Source of the DNA: an uncultured Eubacterium sp.
GTDB taxonomy: Bacteria > Bacillota > Clostridia > Lachnospirales > Lachnospiraceae
NCBI GenBank assembly: GCA_905236295.1
Contig: CAJOQF010000064.1
Coordinates: 1-7,146 of the forward strand
DNA length: 7,146 nucleotides
Reading direction: 5' to 3'
Shown here piece after piece: positions 6,532-7,146 of the stretch. The translations under genes were made by a program, and so were the position numbers. Under the pieces are notes generated by a model. That model saw only the letters and a program-made list of their open reading frames with translations. It did not search any database and had not been told where the DNA came from. Position 1 is the stretch's first letter; every line of letters begins with the position of its first letter.

Positions 6532-7031
6532 TGCAAAGCTTAATAGATTTTTATACCAGCACTCTCGGAGTGATAGTGCCTCCGGAGTTGTTTATATTCG
6601 TAATATCCATGATACCTGTGCTTGAGATGAGGGCAGGTCTGGTCATAGCAGCACTTCTTGGAATACCTATCTGGAAAGCAGCAATTATCTGCTATCTGGG
6701 AAATGCACTTATCGTGCCGTTTGCGCTTTTGTTCCTGCGCAAGATAATAAAGCTTCTTTCCTTTATCAAACCTTTGGGTAAACTGTTCGGATGGATAGAG
6801 GCAAAGACCCTGAAGCATCAGGACAAGCTTGAAAAGGGTGAATTCTTCGGATTGCTTATAATAGTCGGAATCCCAATCCCCGGAACGGGAGCATGGACGG
6901 GCGCGCTTTTGGCTTCGCTCCTCGGCGTAAAGTTTAAGAGAGCGATGGCAGCGATCATGCTTGGAATAGCTATGGCGGAGATAATCATGCTCATCGTATC
7001 TTATGGCGTCCTCGGCAATATTGTGAGCTGA
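6531..7031 (+). CDS. Small multi-drug export family membrane protein (COG2426-like)
   Basis: This 166-residue integral membrane protein shows four probable helices: about residues 18-43, 48-70, 105-130 and 136-163. A basic, amphipathic cytoplasm-like stretch near 71-104 (RKIIKLL, KTLKHQDKLEKGEF) separates the two pairs. PVLEMRAG (Glu32, Arg34) inside the first helix and PIPGTGAWTGALLA at 115-128 are the landmarks of the putative small multi-drug export protein family. The family name comes from a weak functional suggestion, and no transport substrate can be read from the sequence. No signal peptide beyond the first helix is needed. The ATG overlaps the hisC stop as TAATG, so translation is probably coupled; AAGGA at 6515-6519 is 11 bases upstream. 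It is the last gene of the run, 17 bases before the terminator stem. Confidence 0.88.
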   Translation: MQSLIDFYTSTLGVIVPPELFIFVISMIPVLEMRAGLVIAALLGIPIWKAAIICYLGNALIVPFALLFLRKIIKLLSFIKPLGKLFGWIEAKTLKHQDKLEKGEFFGLLIIVGIPIPGTGAWTGALLASLLGVKFKRAMAAIMLGIAMAEIIMLIVSYGVLGNIVS

Positions 7032-7048
7032 TACTACTAAATAGACAT

Positions 7049-7082
7049 AAAAAATCCTCGGCCTTGCGGTCGGGGATTTTTT
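7049..7082 (+). terminator. Strong intrinsic terminator ending the glucokinase operon
   Basis: AAAAAATCCTCGGCC at 7049-7063 pairs with GGTCGGGGATTTTTT at 7068-7082 around the 4-base loop TTGC. All 15 positions pair on the plus-strand RNA, with two G-U wobbles (7058/7073 and 7061/7070). The right arm ends in six Ts. On the minus strand the same two positions become A-C mismatches, so the hairpin is better matched to rightward transcription. It could still serve the convergent gene ending at 7096 as a weaker terminator. Confidence 0.93.
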
Positions 7083-7095
7083 GCGAAATTCTTTA

Positions 7096-7146
7096 TTACT
7101 CGTTAAGTGATGTAATGTAATCGTCGATGGCAGTTGTGTTTACGTA
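7096..7146 (-). CDS. 3' end of an unidentified minus-strand gene
   Basis: On the minus strand an open frame enters from the right edge and ends YVNTTAIDDYITSLNE at a TAA (complement of 7096-7098). Sixteen codons are too few to name a product, and an open frame this short can occur by chance. The case for a real gene is position: the stop lies 13 bases beyond a terminator hairpin, as expected for convergent genes sharing it, and the peptide looks like an ordinary acidic, helical C-terminus. The plus strand here offers only an ATG at 7126 without a ribosome site. Confidence 0.5.
   Translation of the reverse strand, partial: YVNTTAIDDYITSLNE

Noticed and set aside
7126..7146. ATG on the plus strand at 7126 as the start of a new gene
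   Set aside because: There is no Shine-Dalgarno upstream and no promoter after the terminator; the minus-strand gene end explains the region better.

Overview
The window looks like an ordinary chromosomal stretch from an anaerobic, low-to-mid GC Gram-positive bacterium. A member of the Clostridia, probably Lachnospiraceae-like, is my best inference. The reasons are the AsrC-type siroheme/ferredoxin protein, an ATP-type phosphofructokinase with a TIDLD active-site sequence, a ROK glucokinase, purine-rich Shine-Dalgarno sites (AAGGAG, AAGGAGG), near-consensus sigma-A promoters and a small multi-drug export family membrane protein. I see no mobile element, CRISPR array, tRNA or rRNA.

Left part (1-1338): the 3' end of a plus-strand siroheme/4Fe-4S reductase-like gene enters from the left edge. 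It runs 15 bases into the 3' end of a minus-strand radical SAM gene that uses a C-x4-C-x2-C cluster motif. The radical SAM gene is transcribed leftward from a strong promoter at 1368-1396.

Control region (1339-1524): two near-consensus promoters face away from each other, one for the radical SAM gene (leftward) and one for the glucokinase (rightward). Their -35 boxes are embedded in a perfect 9-base inverted repeat. The rightward promoter predicts a transcript start near 1497. This argues that glucokinase translation starts at the ATG at 1525 rather than the one at 1501.

Right part (1525-7082): six plus-strand genes are packed with overlaps or gaps of at most 11 bases and end at one strong intrinsic terminator. 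They look like one transcription unit. In order they are a ROK glucokinase, 6-phosphofructokinase (pfkA), a SpoU/TrmH-type RNA 2'-O-ribose methyltransferase that most likely starts at a TTG inside pfkA, a class I aminotransferase, a HisC-type aminotransferase, and a four-helix small multi-drug export family membrane protein. The first two catalyse two of the three steps from glucose to fructose-1,6-bisphosphate. The isomerase between them is not in the window. The later genes have no obvious pathway link to glycolysis.

Right edge (7096-7146): the last 16 codons of a minus-strand gene appear to converge on the terminator. I found no strong sign of an undescribed system. The points most worth checking are the symmetric divergent promoter, two active-site or metal-site variants (PFK and glucokinase), the start-codon corrections and the unusual gene mix in the operon.
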